From Scleromitrula shiraiana (lineage: Eukaryota; Ascomycota; Leotiomycetes; Helotiales; Sclerotiniaceae), in NCBI GenBank assembly GCA_028455995.1, contig JABELC010000003.1, positions 3,720,001-3,784,000 of the forward strand: DNA of 64,000 nt, written 5' to 3'. Below, piece after piece: positions 35,695 through 46,739 of the stretch. Below the pieces are notes generated by a model. That model ran no database searches. It worked only from the letters and a program-made list of their open reading frames with translations, and was not told where the DNA came from. A program made the position numbers and the translations under genes. Numbering within the stretch: the first letter of the stretch is position 1; each line of letters opens with the position of its first letter.

Positions 35695-36802
35695 GTAGGT
35701 TTTCGTGAATATTCTCGAGGGTTTTCTGGTAGGCGTTTTGAAGTGTAGGTTGAAGTCTTGCTTATATTCCTGTTGCTTAGAGTCGTCTGTAGATGGTTCT
35801 CGAAAGGATGATGAGATGCATTTGGATGTATAACATCGTTCAATATATAAGCGCCCTCTAGGTATTGTCTCAAGGTTGTTCTGTATGGAAAATACTACAT
35901 CATCACACAGAACAATCCATGGTGTTTGAAACAATCATTATGATAGAGATTCATGTTTAAACTACTAATTTGACATGTATAATTCTCTATGAATAGAAGA
36001 CTGAATACCGCGTATACATTGAACAATGCACATTATTAATAACTCCTTTGAACTAGGTTGAAAATCAAAGATCCAATGCTCATGAACAAAAAGTATCATT
36101 TTCAAACAATCGCTTGTTCAGTCAGTTTATTGTGTTTCATTGCCTTCTGAAAATCACCAAAAAATGCTTCACACAACAATAGGTCAAAAAACTCATTTTT
36201 CTTATTATATGTCAATATATTTATCTTCTAAGATTGTCAAAATGTTTATTTGGAGTATAAGCCACGTGTTGATTTAATAATCAGTTGTCGCACGTTGATA
36301 AGGGAGGTAACATCTATAGGATGCTTAAATGATTTTTTAATGCTAACTTTTATAAGTTGAGGTTGCATTAAAAGGCAGCAAAGATAAACAATGGTAATTC
36401 TGAAATAAGAAGTGATCGTGGGCGACAATAACCATGAGAGAAGTTTGTATTTAAGAATTCATATTCAGAAAATTGTGCGAAAATATAAACGAGAGACATT
36501 GCATACTTCGAGCATGATATCCCAACCAAAGAAACCAACCCCATACTCCACCCATCATTTGAAAACTCGAATAGCCTAACTAACTGCATTATAATCATTT
36601 TCAAACAGAATATTATTAGTCTAATTCTTGTGTGGACGAGAGCTGCCAAAACTCCACTCCACTCTTCAACTACAAGTAATTTTGAGTGGAAGTAACATAG
36701 TGCAGAGATCAGAAAAAAATAAGAAATTGAGAAATGAGAGGTAGGGCTGTATTTAAGAATCACTAACAGCTACCACACGCTGTAATAGATGTGTCTCGAT
36801 AA
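35695..36802. other. Intergenic; 3' flank copy of a duplicated segment
   Basis: The stretch 36430-36760 resembles two later stretches. 36640-36765 (TTTTGAGTGGAAGTAACATA...) resembles 37595-37690, and about 36475-36505 (AAATATAAACGAGAGACATT) resembles about 38330-38360. Frames called here by length alone are Phe/Leu/Ser-rich and not supported. Confidence 0.45.
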
Positions 36803-37096
36803 CTATGGAAAACAAGTTCTTCGCATAGGTCCAAAAATCTCATCCTCGCCATCCTGCGGATAACTGTCAAGATAGACTCTTCGTAGCCGTTTCTTTTCCA
36901 AATTATTTCCCTCGCACTTTGTAGCTTCCCATGTAAAGAAAATTTCTCTGAATGTGTCACGATTATCGCAATCAATGTCGCAGTCTTGAACCCAATCCGC
37001 ACCACAGTAGCTGATATATTGAACATCTCCGCCTGAGCTTACTGAAACAACATAACCTTTGCATTTCCTGAAATTTGCTGAATTAGGACAGTGGCA
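36803..37096 (-). pseudogene. Orphan Cys-rich exon, probably from a truncated Cys-module gene
   Basis: A 98-codon exon-like frame follows a good acceptor (branch TCTAAC, then CCACTAG at 37097) and ends at TAG 36803-36805. It begins directly with cysteine: C-x10-C then KGYVVSVSSGG, followed by YCGADWVQDCDIDC and KCEGNN, and ends MRRTCFP. The C-x10-C spacing and the intron placed just before the first cysteine match the genes at 38542 and 47664. Upstream, a GTAAGT donor at about 37171 follows AYHQ in the compatible phase, but that frame has no ATG and lacks the expected W-x-C, so the first exon seems lost or degraded. A different, motif-less frame of 87 codons overlaps it. Confidence 0.5.
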
Positions 37097-38541
37097 CTAG
37101 TGGAAAGTTAGATTATTATATTTATGAACTATTTTGACGGTGTTTCTATGCCTTTATGCTTACTACTTACTTGATGGTAAGCCACATAGAAAAAGTCGAG
37201 TATGAATCACCAATCTATCATGTATTCTAACGAGAAAATACGATGATCAAACCTTGTAAATGGAGTTCTTATGAATGGTTATGTCTGCAAGATCTCATCC
37301 ATCAGAACGATGATTGCTAAAATAAATTCAAATTTTGACAATAACGTAACTTATCATACCATCATTCAAGAATAGCAGATTATCTTAACTCAACAAACCG
37401 AAACTATCATCTTTGATTTAATAAATGGCAAAACCTCTAGAAACCTATTTTGTAAAGAGTCAAAGGTTTTATCATCACAAAGAGCGTCTCTATCAATCCC
37501 TGTAGCTCGAGTCTCGTCAAGATTTCATCCTCTCAAAGTCTAGAAATCACACTTGTACCAGAGTTGTGTGCTGTGGCTGTTAACCTTTGAACGCGATTAA
37601 TTTTGAGTGCAAGTCACATAATTTAGGAGACAGGCGAAAAAAAAAGAAATAGGAGGAAAGGTAAGGTAGTATTCAAAATCATCAACAGCTTTATCACAAG
37701 GTTGGTTTACTTCACGTTGTTCGGAATTTAGTCAAGATCAAAAAAGTCATGTGAAAAATATGGATGAATTTCCCCGTACAATGAATTTGTCGTCTTATCT
37801 CGATAATTCTCTCCACAGATTTTCCCAAAAAGAGAAGATTAATACTTACTAATTGTGTGTTAACTTTACTCTCAACAAATTACAATGAACATGCACCATG
37901 AACCCCCATCGCTATTACTCAATACTTCGCTTATAAATAACTTTCCATGGTTTTATACCCAAGTCAATCTCACAAGAACATCAGCTATTGTAATTTGAAA
38001 AGAACGTTGTATTTTACAAATCATGCATCCTAAAATCCGCCAGGAATAACAGTGCATAGAGCTAGCAGAACTAGTTTAAGTATTTATTTCAATTTTCATC
38101 TCTCCAGAGACCATCAAATCCATGAATATGAACCAAATATGCTGCATTCATGGGGAAGGGTGGTGAAACAATGGTTACCCAAACTGAGATTCGAATTTCA
38201 GGTTCACATACTATAGTTGGTGATTAATTAGCTAGAATAACCACTATTGCAACCAACATCTGAGCATCAAAATCACTGGAAGTTACAAATTGAAATGAAT
38301 ATTATGGAAAACAAATTTCTTTTTGGTGCAAGAATATAAATGAGAGACATTGCAAAGTCCTAATTCCTCCCTATCCACTAACCCTTCTCACATCCTGAAG
38401 CTAGCCACAGAAATCGAAATCATTAAAACACGTCCCAGTAGACAAATGATTGATAAACAAAAAATAAAAAAGCAAGATATTCCTAGCGCATGCAGATCCA
38501 AGTGAAACACACAAATCACCCTTCAAAAGCGCCCAATAAGA
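37097..38541. other. Intergenic with remnants of a local duplication
   Basis: 37595-37690 is a diverged copy of 36640-36765, and about 38325-38365 is a diverged copy of about 36470-36510. Both pairs lie downstream of (or replace) small Cys-module genes on the minus strand, as if a gene plus 3' flank had been duplicated and decayed. No intact frame seen. Confidence 0.4.
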
Positions 38542-39210
38542 TCAAATATATTGGCTACTTTCATACTCTTCGAGTGTTGCTTTACGATCGCTCGCCACTT
38601 TTGCTTTATCGAAAGATTTCTGAGTGCTGAGTACGATGCTTGCTAATTCTTCTTTGCTTAAGTTTCCGCCGGTACGCTTATTCCGCTCCGCAACCCATTC
38701 TCTTAGTCCTTCATCATAGCGAGTCTCTACTCTTTTGTTGTGATCATCTTGCTCCTTCTTTAACTCTGGAGCTGATTTTGCTGGCAGTGGGTTTGCTGAA
38801 TTGTACATTCCTCTGCATTCGGTGTCTTTGAGTAGATCGGGAAGATCTTCATTGCCCCCTATAATTTCTAAGTTCTTGTAACGACAAATAAAAATGCCTG
38901 CTGGTCTCAAATCGCCGCACTAAATTATTTCAACGTTAACTTGTTCTGTGGACAAATGCCTATAGCATGGGGGAAAAATCAAATTGATACTTACACTTGG
39001 GCAATACCATCGATCAGATGGTTTAATTAGAGGCGGAGGGAGGATCAAAGATGGAATAACAGCCGAGCTGTTAGGGAAGGTGGCTGGCTCGTACTTTCTA
39101 TCCATATGTAAGATTGTAGATGAATCGCTTGTCTGGCTCCCCTGAGCAGAACCTGGCCCTCGGACCGTTTGATTATCTTTGGTTTTATCGTTAGAGTGAT
39201 TGTTTGACAT
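38542..39210 (-). CDS. Small Cys-module protein with charged C-terminal half
   Basis: Two exons: 39210-38995 and 38919-38542; intron 38994-38920 (75 nt, GTAAGT...ATTTAG, phase 0); 197 residues. The N-terminal 60 residues are polar and disordered. The join creates W68-Y-C70-P-S-C73-x10-C84-R-Y, so the intron falls between the two cysteines of a CxxC. The second half is helical and highly charged (APELKKEQDDHNKRVETRYDE in two pieces, WVAERNKRTGGNLSKEE), ending EEYESSQYI. The Cys module resembles a RanBP2-type or treble-clef knuckle, but the fourth ligand is uncertain. No signal peptide. Same module and intron position as 47664. Function unknown. Confidence 0.75.
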
Positions 39211-40174
39211 GATGTCAGTGTATGTTGACTTTCGGTTTGTTGAGAGAAAGATAAGGAGTTTGATTAGATTGATATCGATCGATAGATTTGAGTTTGGGTG
39301 TGAGATCTTAGAATTTGTTGTTTCGATGGAGGAAAAAAACCTTCTAGAACTGGGGGAAGATCGAGATATTTATGTAAAGTTCTGAAGTTGTTACACAGAC
39401 TTCTGTTTTCTGTGTCCGGGCATTCTCGGTGAATCATGTCATAAAAGAAGTATAATTTGACTGAATCACCAGCAATTTGATAATTAAAGCCATTTTATTG
39501 ACTAAGTGAGGCCGTTTTTGAGAGTTGTAACTCCCGAATCGCTCTTTTTAGTGAATCATTTTGTTGTACGCAGACTTTACTCGACTCACTTATTAATTAT
39601 TATAGTGAAAAGTCTTGAATTTGATATTGTAATGACTTGTTATGGACTGATTATTGGAATGTGTATTATTTATTATATCAGTAAATAGAGTGCACCAGTT
39701 ATTGACAGGTAGCCTACTAAACTCTTTAACGGCTGCGCTAGAACTTGAAGCTTATATTATGAATCAAAGATGACTGACATACAAGCTATCTAATAAACCA
39801 AGAGTTTAAACCGTCATTAGTACTTGTAATTGAAGTTCGAACCTATCATAATACAACATTGGAAGTGATGCACAAAATCATATGAAGAAAGTATGTATTG
39901 ATATCAGAATTTGAATGAATAACCTCTTAACCTCCCTAATAAAAAATTCTCTATTACAGTCTAAAATATAAAAGCACCATTCCAACTTACGCATAAAGAC
40001 AAAGAACATGAAAGGAAAGATATAGCCACCAATAAACTTAATCTAAAAAGCCAAAATCCCAATCACATTTAACAGACCTCCACCGCTCCTAACCGGCAGC
40101 ATCGCCAACGAAAATTATGATATTCATCAAACTCTAAGTATGATTACTAGACAACCTGCCAGCGTAGAACACTA
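39211..40174. other. Intergenic, no gene seen
   Basis: Upstream of the 38542 gene and downstream of the 40175 gene. Frames of about 60 codons are present but without motifs. Confidence 0.45.
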
Positions 40175-40533
40175 TCAAGAAGACTTTCTGGTGAGTTCAC
40201 TAATCCCCTTAGCCCTCTTCTCGTTCTCATCCATCTGTGTCTGAGACGGATGTCCACCAATTTTCGAATCTTCAATCTTCTCAGAAGTGTTTAAATTTGC
40301 ACTCAAGAAGTCGCTAGTAGAGCTTCGAGCCGTTTTGCTAGGCTCACTATATTCTTTAGCTCTCTTCTTGTTTTCATCCATCTGTGTCTGGGAGAGATGT
40401 CCACTAGCTCGTTCATTTTCAAGGCCCGGAGTCCCTCTAGAAATTGCACTAAAGAATATGTTGTCGGTCAGTACTTACTTAGGTACAAATGCCGGAGAGA
40501 TTCTACATACTTCTTCTCCTCTTGTCCTGGCAT
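40175..40533 (-). CDS. Small hydrophilic protein with an internal duplicated motif
   Basis: Two exons: 40533-40511 and 40448-40175; intron 40510-40449 (62 nt, GTATGT...CTTTAG). The join MPGQEEK-N-AISRGTPG is in phase; 98 residues. The motif GH[LP]SQTQMDEN[KE]KRAK-x2-SE occurs twice about 50 residues apart and is also recognisable at DNA level, so part of the gene arose by internal duplication. The protein is Ser/Lys/Glu-rich, lacks Cys and membrane segments, and is probably disordered or helical. No family recognised. It would be missed without the 23-nt first exon. Confidence 0.6.
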
Positions 40534-41867
40534 GATGGAAATTATTCTTGTTTTGAACGTGAGCTATTGGTTCCGAGGAAATCGAGATGATAATGACGTG
40601 ATAGATATATTGAGGAGTGAAATGTTTTTCTAAGTGGCGCTCTCAGTAATGTTTCTGGCTATTAAATAATTTGAATGTGGGCATGAGAGACTAATACGAA
40701 AAATTAATTGTGATATGAGGTACAGTTGAACTCGTCAGGAAGACAAGAGTTGGCTTAAGTTACAAGGTGGGTAAAGTGTGTCACTAGCAATTAAAGATCA
40801 TTCTGCTCTGCGAAGAAGCCTTTTTGGAAGTATAAATAATATTTGGTTTTTAGGGAGGGCAAGACTTTCAGAAGTGGAGGAAATCGATCATTTTATGGAC
40901 TTTTTGAATGTAGTTTGAGTCATCATTAGAGAGACAGTGACTTTTATCATTCTCCTAAGAGTCGTACGTTTATTCCAAAATCAATTGAATACAGAACTGA
41001 AATCCAGTTTATGACGAGTTTCTAAGAAACGATCTATGACTGGGAGTGACTCGAAATTCTATGTAATCAACAGTGGTTATCTTCTTGAGTCACTGACTTG
41101 TCTCTCAGAATATTCATGACTATATCAAGGACAAGGAAATCAGAGTTGCGGACATTGAAATGGTTGTTTGAAGCGGACTGAGTTTTGTCGACCCCCGAGG
41201 GGCCGTTATTTGAATTTTCTTGACAATCTTGTGAGTTAAATCAATCAAGGATAAATAATCACAATTCGAAGCCTTCAAATTCATATTCTTACTAATATTA
41301 AACGTTTCAGACATTTCTCAATGTTTAATTACGCGTTCTCAAGGGGAGATACATACCTTATAAGATATATTTCTAAGATACTGCTAGTACAGCTCGCACA
41401 TTTCACTTGAACTCTTCTACTAGTACTCTTCAAACATTAAATGTGAGCTCGCTTAGTCAATTTTTGTCGCAGGCTAGAAAGATCAATTGTTACAACTCAA
41501 TGGGTGCAGAAATCTGGTACATCACGATTCAAAAAGCAATCATATTTAGGTAAGAAAATATTTTAAAACAACAATTTATTTAGGTGACGAAATCTAGGTC
41601 AACAAGTTTCAACGCACATTCAAAGGAATGAAGGATCTGAACAATGAAATCTCGAAGGGCTGAACATCTCTTCCAGAAAGTAGGAAATACGTACCGATAC
41701 TAAGTCTGCCAGGGAATCAGATCAGCCCAATGAAAGCAACTGAATTGAAATCACAGTGATGATAAAATGAAATGGTTTATTTAAATACTTACAAAGCAAA
41801 CAAGTACTGAGTGAGATTGCGACCAGCAGACAAGCTCACCCCCATCTTAGCTTTTAGTCCGTTCAAT
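40534..41867. other. Intergenic, no gene seen
   Basis: Space between the small 40175 gene and the first member of the tandem trio. Only short frames; a 64-codon minus frame at 41120-41314 has no support. Confidence 0.45.
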
Positions 41868-42791
41868 CTATGGGGATAGATCTGGTTCCTCAACTCTTTC
41901 ATCAATGTCATTTGGCCATAAACCATCTTCGAGATAGCGTCTTTCCCCTAGAACACGAAGACGTTTTTTGGGTTTCGGTTCATCAGTAACCAACGTACCA
42001 TAATCGTTTACCTCCTCATATTCCTCCCATGTATATGTTACCAGTGTTTCAAAGACTTGGTGGCCATCTTGCACGAGTTCTTGGGTTATGGAGCGAGACT
42101 CTCTGCCGTCAGTCTCATGGCCTATGTGCCGTGCCGCATGTATTGTGGTTGTAGCCTCCAGATATTCAATCATTTGTTTATCTTGATCGGATATTTCTCC
42201 TTCAGATCCTTGCAATGCCTCAATGGCAGCAGCCGCTACCGTTTGCATTAATCCGGGATCTAGTTCTGGACCTACCCAAGCCCTGTATTCGGGAGTGTCC
42301 ATCAATGTCGCTGCTACGAATTCGTCGCCAGTGACCACCATTCCCTCTGTCCAGTCTGATATCCACTCAATCACAATGCGCTCATTATACCCTATGGAGT
42401 CTGTTGGAAACATAAGCGTATTGACTGCTTCAATCCAATGCATGACATCGTCTTCGGTTACGAGCATAGATCTCCAGGTTGGCCATTGGAATAGCGCTTC
42501 ATCCTCAGGCGGTGGTCGATCTTCGTCCCTTTGAGCCAGTTGCCAAGTTCTTTGCTCCATAATCTCCCTATGAGAGACCTGGATAGCTTGGGGTTTACCT
42601 GGTTCCGGGTCAATATATACACCATTGACTTTTAGAGCCCATGTAACATACACAGGTCTTGTGACATTTGGCATAACTAGTGGGGCAATGAACCATTCAT
42701 CTCGAGCCGCTAAATTAGGGCCTGTATAAATGTATCCAGCTGGGAGTACTGGATAACTAAAGGTATTTTGAGTTGCAGTAATGCCAGGCAT
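41868..42791 (-). CDS. Uncharacterised tandem-family protein, member 1
   Basis: Single coding exon, 307 residues, start MPGITATQNTFSYPVLP. It shares with the next two genes on the same strand a block order: (i) N-terminal [IY]PV...NLAxxxxW; (ii) an [IV]xxQRxWQ helix (IMEQRTWQLAQ); (iii) RP followed by ALFQWPTWRSML; (iv) W-I-x3-NTLMFP; (v) DTPEYRAWVG. The C-terminal 80 residues are acidic and differ between members. No signal peptide, membrane segment or known catalytic motif is visible, so an intracellular binding protein is as much as can be guessed. An AG (CAAACTAG) lies 7 nt before the ATG, perhaps the end of a leader intron. Confidence 0.8.
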   Translation of the reverse strand: MPGITATQNTFSYPVLPAGYIYTGPNLAARDEWFIAPLVMPNVTRPVYVTWALKVNGVYIDPEPGKPQAIQVSHREIMEQRTWQLAQRDEDRPPPEDEALFQWPTWRSMLVTEDDVMHWIEAVNTLMFPTDSIGYNERIVIEWISDWTEGMVVTGDEFVAATLMDTPEYRAWVGPELDPGLMQTVAAAAIEALQGSEGEISDQDKQMIEYLEATTTIHAARHIGHETDGRESRSITQELVQDGHQVFETLVTYTWEEYEEVNDYGTLVTDEPKPKKRLRVLGERRYLEDGLWPNDIDERVEEPDLSP

Positions 42792-43937
42792 CTTGATCTA
42801 GTTTGAAATCAGTATGAATGAGATTTTGCACTGCAAAAAGTATTCAGGTATTCTATTTGAGAGTGGATGTGAAATACAAATTGATGATTCGATGTTTAGA
42901 TGTCTGTATGGTTGAATGTTACGGGGTTACGAAGTGGGTTAGATATAGTAACCGAATGACTGTTGTTCTATTTGTGCTTGAACAACTCCAATATAATGTT
43001 GCAAAAATAATTAGGGAGGTAATTGTCCTGAGCTGAACAAAGTCAAGGAAAATATCCTCAATCCTATACACTAGTAATATTGCAATAGACATTATAATAA
43101 CATTACTCCTTGGCATATATACCCATCAATGTTACAGAAAATAAATATAAGTAGACTCCCTTGATGACTTATTGCTATAGGTACATGATTCCGATGTCAT
43201 GTTCATTACTAATTTTACTAAGAAAGGGGGGGTTCTTCACAGAGATTTGCTGACTAAGCATACGCACCTCCCCACGAATGAAACGTATATATATCTTCGT
43301 CTCCTAACAGGTTTCGTTTACGATTTACATGAGCAATATAATTTGATAATTTGGTTATCAAAACACATGTCAATTGTAAGTTGATATCACGGATGTTATT
43401 CTGTCACTATCATTGCGTAAAGAATGCAATAAACTCTTATTCGCTCAAGTTACTAGTAACTGAAACATCCACTAAATACAGCTCGCTTATCCTTTTTTGA
43501 TGCAGTACAACCAAACACAAACATAAGAATTTATAGTTTAGTCATTCTATCAAATTAATATCACAAGGCACAATTTCACCGAGTTCATATCCAAATGAAA
43601 AGACAATATGTAAAAGCAACGATCTATTTAATAAAATGATTTATCTAAATGAAGTCCAACGCATACTAAAAGAGTGTGATATGGTAGTGTTTTAAAAGAA
43701 TGGACGACTCATCATCTTCGAGACCTCCCCCCCCAGAAAAGAAAAAAGCAACACCAGTGTTTAATCATCCCGCAAAACTGAAGCGAACCATTGAGAATGT
43801 TAAAAGATATAAGGAAAATAAAGGAGATTTGAATTGTGGAGGTTTAATGAAAAGAAAAAGAAAAAGAGAATTCCATGTGATATTCTGTACTTCGAGCCAC
43901 ACCCAGTGTTGCATCAAATCCTAGTAACTGCAGGGAG
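42792..43937. other. Intergenic; one weak small frame
   Basis: Between members 1 and 2 of the tandem family. A 74-codon plus frame at 43700-43924 (MDDSSSSRPPPPEKKK...) has a biased, perhaps real, N-terminus but then turns into low complexity (KRKRKREF); its status is unclear. Confidence 0.35.
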
Positions 43938-44723
43938 CTACACATCATATGTGCCAATGTATCTGCGGTCTTCATCTGGTGAGACCATCCGGCCTTCAAC
44001 TTGGTACTTATTCAACGGGCAAGCTATAAGGAAGTTGCCATTGAATTTTGTATTTAGATAACCCTTTACATCATGAGTTTCAGTGTGTTCATCTATCACA
44101 TCGTATGAAAAGTAAGCCCAGCTGTAATAATACTCCCCCATCTGGGCTCGTATTGATCGACGGGCATCACTTTCTTTAGCAAGAGCCCCTACCCATTTTT
44201 CAAATAATGTACTGCCGACTGGTGCATATGATAGATTCGCTTCATTTTTCTCGGCCGTTTTCCATTCTTGCGCGTCCTCATCATCTACATCGTTGGGTGC
44301 ACTGGCTTGCCTCTGCCTCTCAGACCTAGGAAACATCAACAGATTTACTAGATGAATCCATATACGCCATTCCTTTTGCGATCTGAGCTTAGCGTGCTTT
44401 GTTGGCCATTGAACCAAAGCTTGATTCATTACGTGAGGTCGATTTTGCATAGGTTGGCCGCGTTGCCAGGCCCGCTGTGCGACAATATCTGCAGGTGGAA
44501 CGGCAGCAAAACGGCCATTCCGCCCCGTTGGCTTCATTGTTATAAGAAAATCGGTACCATTTGGACCGTCATGGAGTGGCCCTGGCACTGGCCACGTTAA
44601 AAGTGAGCTGAACGCAAGGAACCAATTCTCCTTAACGGCCAAATTCAAATCTCCGCTATATCCTACTGCCGGAATACTAAAGACTGGTATAAGTCTAGTT
44701 TCACCAACATTAAGTGGAGCCAT
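43938..44723 (-). CDS. Uncharacterised tandem-family protein, member 2
   Basis: Coding start placed at 44723 (MAPLNVGETRLIPVFS), 261 residues. Upstream an apparent leader intron at 44780-44725 (GTGAGA, branch GCTAAC, TTCTTAG; 56 nt) ends one base before the ATG, so the 19 extra residues of the longer frame would be intronic. Family blocks: NLAVKENWF; IVAQRAWQRGQ; RP then ALVQWPTKHAKL; WIHLVNLLMFP; STLFEKWVG. It lacks the acidic tail of member 1 and ends RRYIGTYDV. Diverged from members 1 and 3, so the duplications are not recent. Function unknown. Confidence 0.8.
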   Translation of the reverse strand: MAPLNVGETRLIPVFSIPAVGYSGDLNLAVKENWFLAFSSLLTWPVPGPLHDGPNGTDFLITMKPTGRNGRFAAVPPADIVAQRAWQRGQPMQNRPHVMNQALVQWPTKHAKLRSQKEWRIWIHLVNLLMFPRSERQRQASAPNDVDDEDAQEWKTAEKNEANLSYAPVGSTLFEKWVGALAKESDARRSIRAQMGEYYYSWAYFSYDVIDEHTETHDVKGYLNTKFNGNFLIACPLNKYQVEGRMVSPDEDRRYIGTYDV

Positions 44724-45881
44724 ACTAAGAAAATATAGGGTTAGCAAGGATCGAATAGGAGTGACTGGATCTCGTCTCACATGAAGAATTTTGTAGTATA
44801 TGTAATGCTGTAAGTAGTTAAATGCTAGAATATGGTCTTTCGTGTATTCGAAAATTTAATATCGCAGGATGTGTTTCTCTTCTGGTCGTGAAAGGATAGA
44901 GATTTGTGGAATGTAAAGTTGGTGGGTGAAGATTTATGTATCTTGTTGGAGACGAGATGTGATTGTGATAAAGATAAAATGGGATAAATAAAAGTTGCGT
45001 TATTGTATTGATTTATGCTGTATTGAGAAGTAATTTGAAGTTATTAATAAGTTCAAACTTGGAGTATGAAGTGGATTTTTGTTTGTGTGTGTGTGTGGAA
45101 AAAGAAGGAACTTCAAGGGGGGAGATCGAGCCTTTTATAGACATCTGGAACTCGGGATATGATTCTTAATTCCCTCAAATTCCAGTTAATATCATACTCC
45201 ATGATGTGCTAACTGATGAGTCTTACAATATAAACGTTTGAGATGGTGAATCATGATCTGACTCTTATCTATCGTGGTGATGACCCGAAGGCCGGAACAT
45301 GAGAGAAAAGGAGGAGAGCTCATAAGAGTGGTGTGGTGTAGAAGTGGTCATTTTTTAGAGGAATATGCGTCTGATTTTGACGTTGTGTAAGTGGGCTAGA
45401 ATATGTAGAATGAGTGCATGATTTTATGATCTAGCGAGGGTCGATAAGGGGATTAAGCAAGTAGATTTCACTACTCCGTAGAGAATAGGCGCTTTGGGTG
45501 ATGAATATTTATTTGAAACTCTTGACTTCACACAAATGACTATTGGCTATGCAGAACTGATAAGTATCATTTAAAACAACGAATATCTAATTTCTAATCT
45601 AATGTTTCCTTTCTACCAACAAGATCAACGCATCGAACCTCCAAACTCCTTGCATAACCAACCTAACGTAGTCACCATAAGGATATTGATATCCATATTT
45701 TAAAAATAAATCAAAGAAACCCTGCTCAAACATCAAGAGCTTTGGAAATAAATAATCAGAAATCTCTTTTGCAAAGAAAATAACAATAATCGTTGTGACC
45801 TGAAACATGTGTCCCCAGCATAAAACAACTGCATCTTTGTAGATTCAGTAAATGCTATTTTGAGTTCACAGTAGTGCTCAT
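44724..45881. other. Intergenic; a weak 69-codon frame
   Basis: Includes the leader intron of member 2 (44725-44780) and a (GT)n run near 45080-45097. A minus frame at 45599-45808 contains GYQYPYGDYVRLVMQGVW, which reads protein-like, but no supporting splice sites or motif were found. Confidence 0.35.
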
Positions 45882-46739
45882 CTACTGCATAGCAGTGGAA
45901 TCTGCTTGTTGTACAGATTCCAGCTGCACTGGACCTCTCACATCAAAACCGCCTGTGAATTCGCCATTAACATTTGGGGGGCATCTCTCAGACTGAACGC
46001 TGTACGATTCCTCTTGAGGGCTGTCCTCGTGCCAAATAGCCTTTACAATCTTCTCCCTATAGTCAACTCCTGAAGGTATCGGTGATATATCCCACGCTGG
46101 CTTAATAAACCAGACTATGTCAGATTTACCTGGCCATAAGAAATCTGCAATGTTTCCGAAATTCTTGATTATTTCTTGGTCTGGTCCTTCGCCTATCCAT
46201 CTCTCATACTCAGGACTATCTACATCTGCTGATCTTATAGGTTCGCTGGGAAGCGCTCCAAATCCTTGTATCCAACGTTCTCTCCATCCTTCTCTGTTTC
46301 CATTTGGATGCATACCCCTTGATGGATGGGGATACATGATCATGTTTGTCACAATTATCCACTGGATGGTTGCTTCCCTTGAAGTGAGCATCGCACGATA
46401 CGTGGGCCATTGAAATAATCCTGAACTGTTGGGATCTGGTCGCTGATTTGCCGATTGAAGTATTTGCCAGGCTCGTTGTTCCATAATTTCTACGTCCGTA
46501 ACTACAGATGGCTTATCCATGGTTCTTCCGCCTTCCTTTGATAAAGCCAATGTTACCCAGTAAACCTTCATATCCATAACTTCAATATTTCCGTGTTTAT
46601 CTGTCTCTGTGACTTTGCAGACTCTAGGTCCAATATACCAGCGATTCAAAGCCGCAAGATTGGAATATGTTTTATTCGAACCATTAGGTACCCAGGGAAA
46701 ACTAAAAACCGGAATTTCATTGATGGTGATTTGCGGCAT
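45882..46739 (-). CDS. Uncharacterised tandem-family protein, member 3
   Basis: Coding start placed at 46739 (MPQITINEIPVFSFPW), 285 residues. A leader intron at 46798-46741 (GTAAGA, branch GCTAAT, CAATAG; 58 nt) ends one base before the ATG, as in member 2. Family blocks: NLAALNRWYIGP; IMEQRAWQILQ; RP then GLFQWPTYRAML; QWIIVTNMIMYP; DSPEYERWIG. The C-terminus ends QQADSTAMQ. The strong conservation of Trp, Gln-Arg-Trp-Gln and QWPT residues against poor conservation elsewhere suggests a structured core of about 150 residues. Function unknown. Confidence 0.8.
   Translation of the reverse strand: MPQITINEIPVFSFPWVPNGSNKTYSNLAALNRWYIGPRVCKVTETDKHGNIEVMDMKVYWVTLALSKEGGRTMDKPSVVTDVEIMEQRAWQILQSANQRPDPNSSGLFQWPTYRAMLTSREATIQWIIVTNMIMYPHPSRGMHPNGNREGWRERWIQGFGALPSEPIRSADVDSPEYERWIGEGPDQEIIKNFGNIADFLWPGKSDIVWFIKPAWDISPIPSGVDYREKIVKAIWHEDSPQEESYSVQSERCPPNVNGEFTGGFDVRGPVQLESVQQADSTAMQ

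Noticed and set aside
36368..36763. 131-codon hydrophobic minus frame
   Set aside because: Phe/Ile/Leu/Ser-rich, overlaps duplicated non-coding flank and has no supporting start context or motif.
36763..37026. 87-codon minus frame starting MFNISATVV
   Set aside because: Another frame over the same bases has conserved cysteine spacing and a proper acceptor, and is the better coding candidate.
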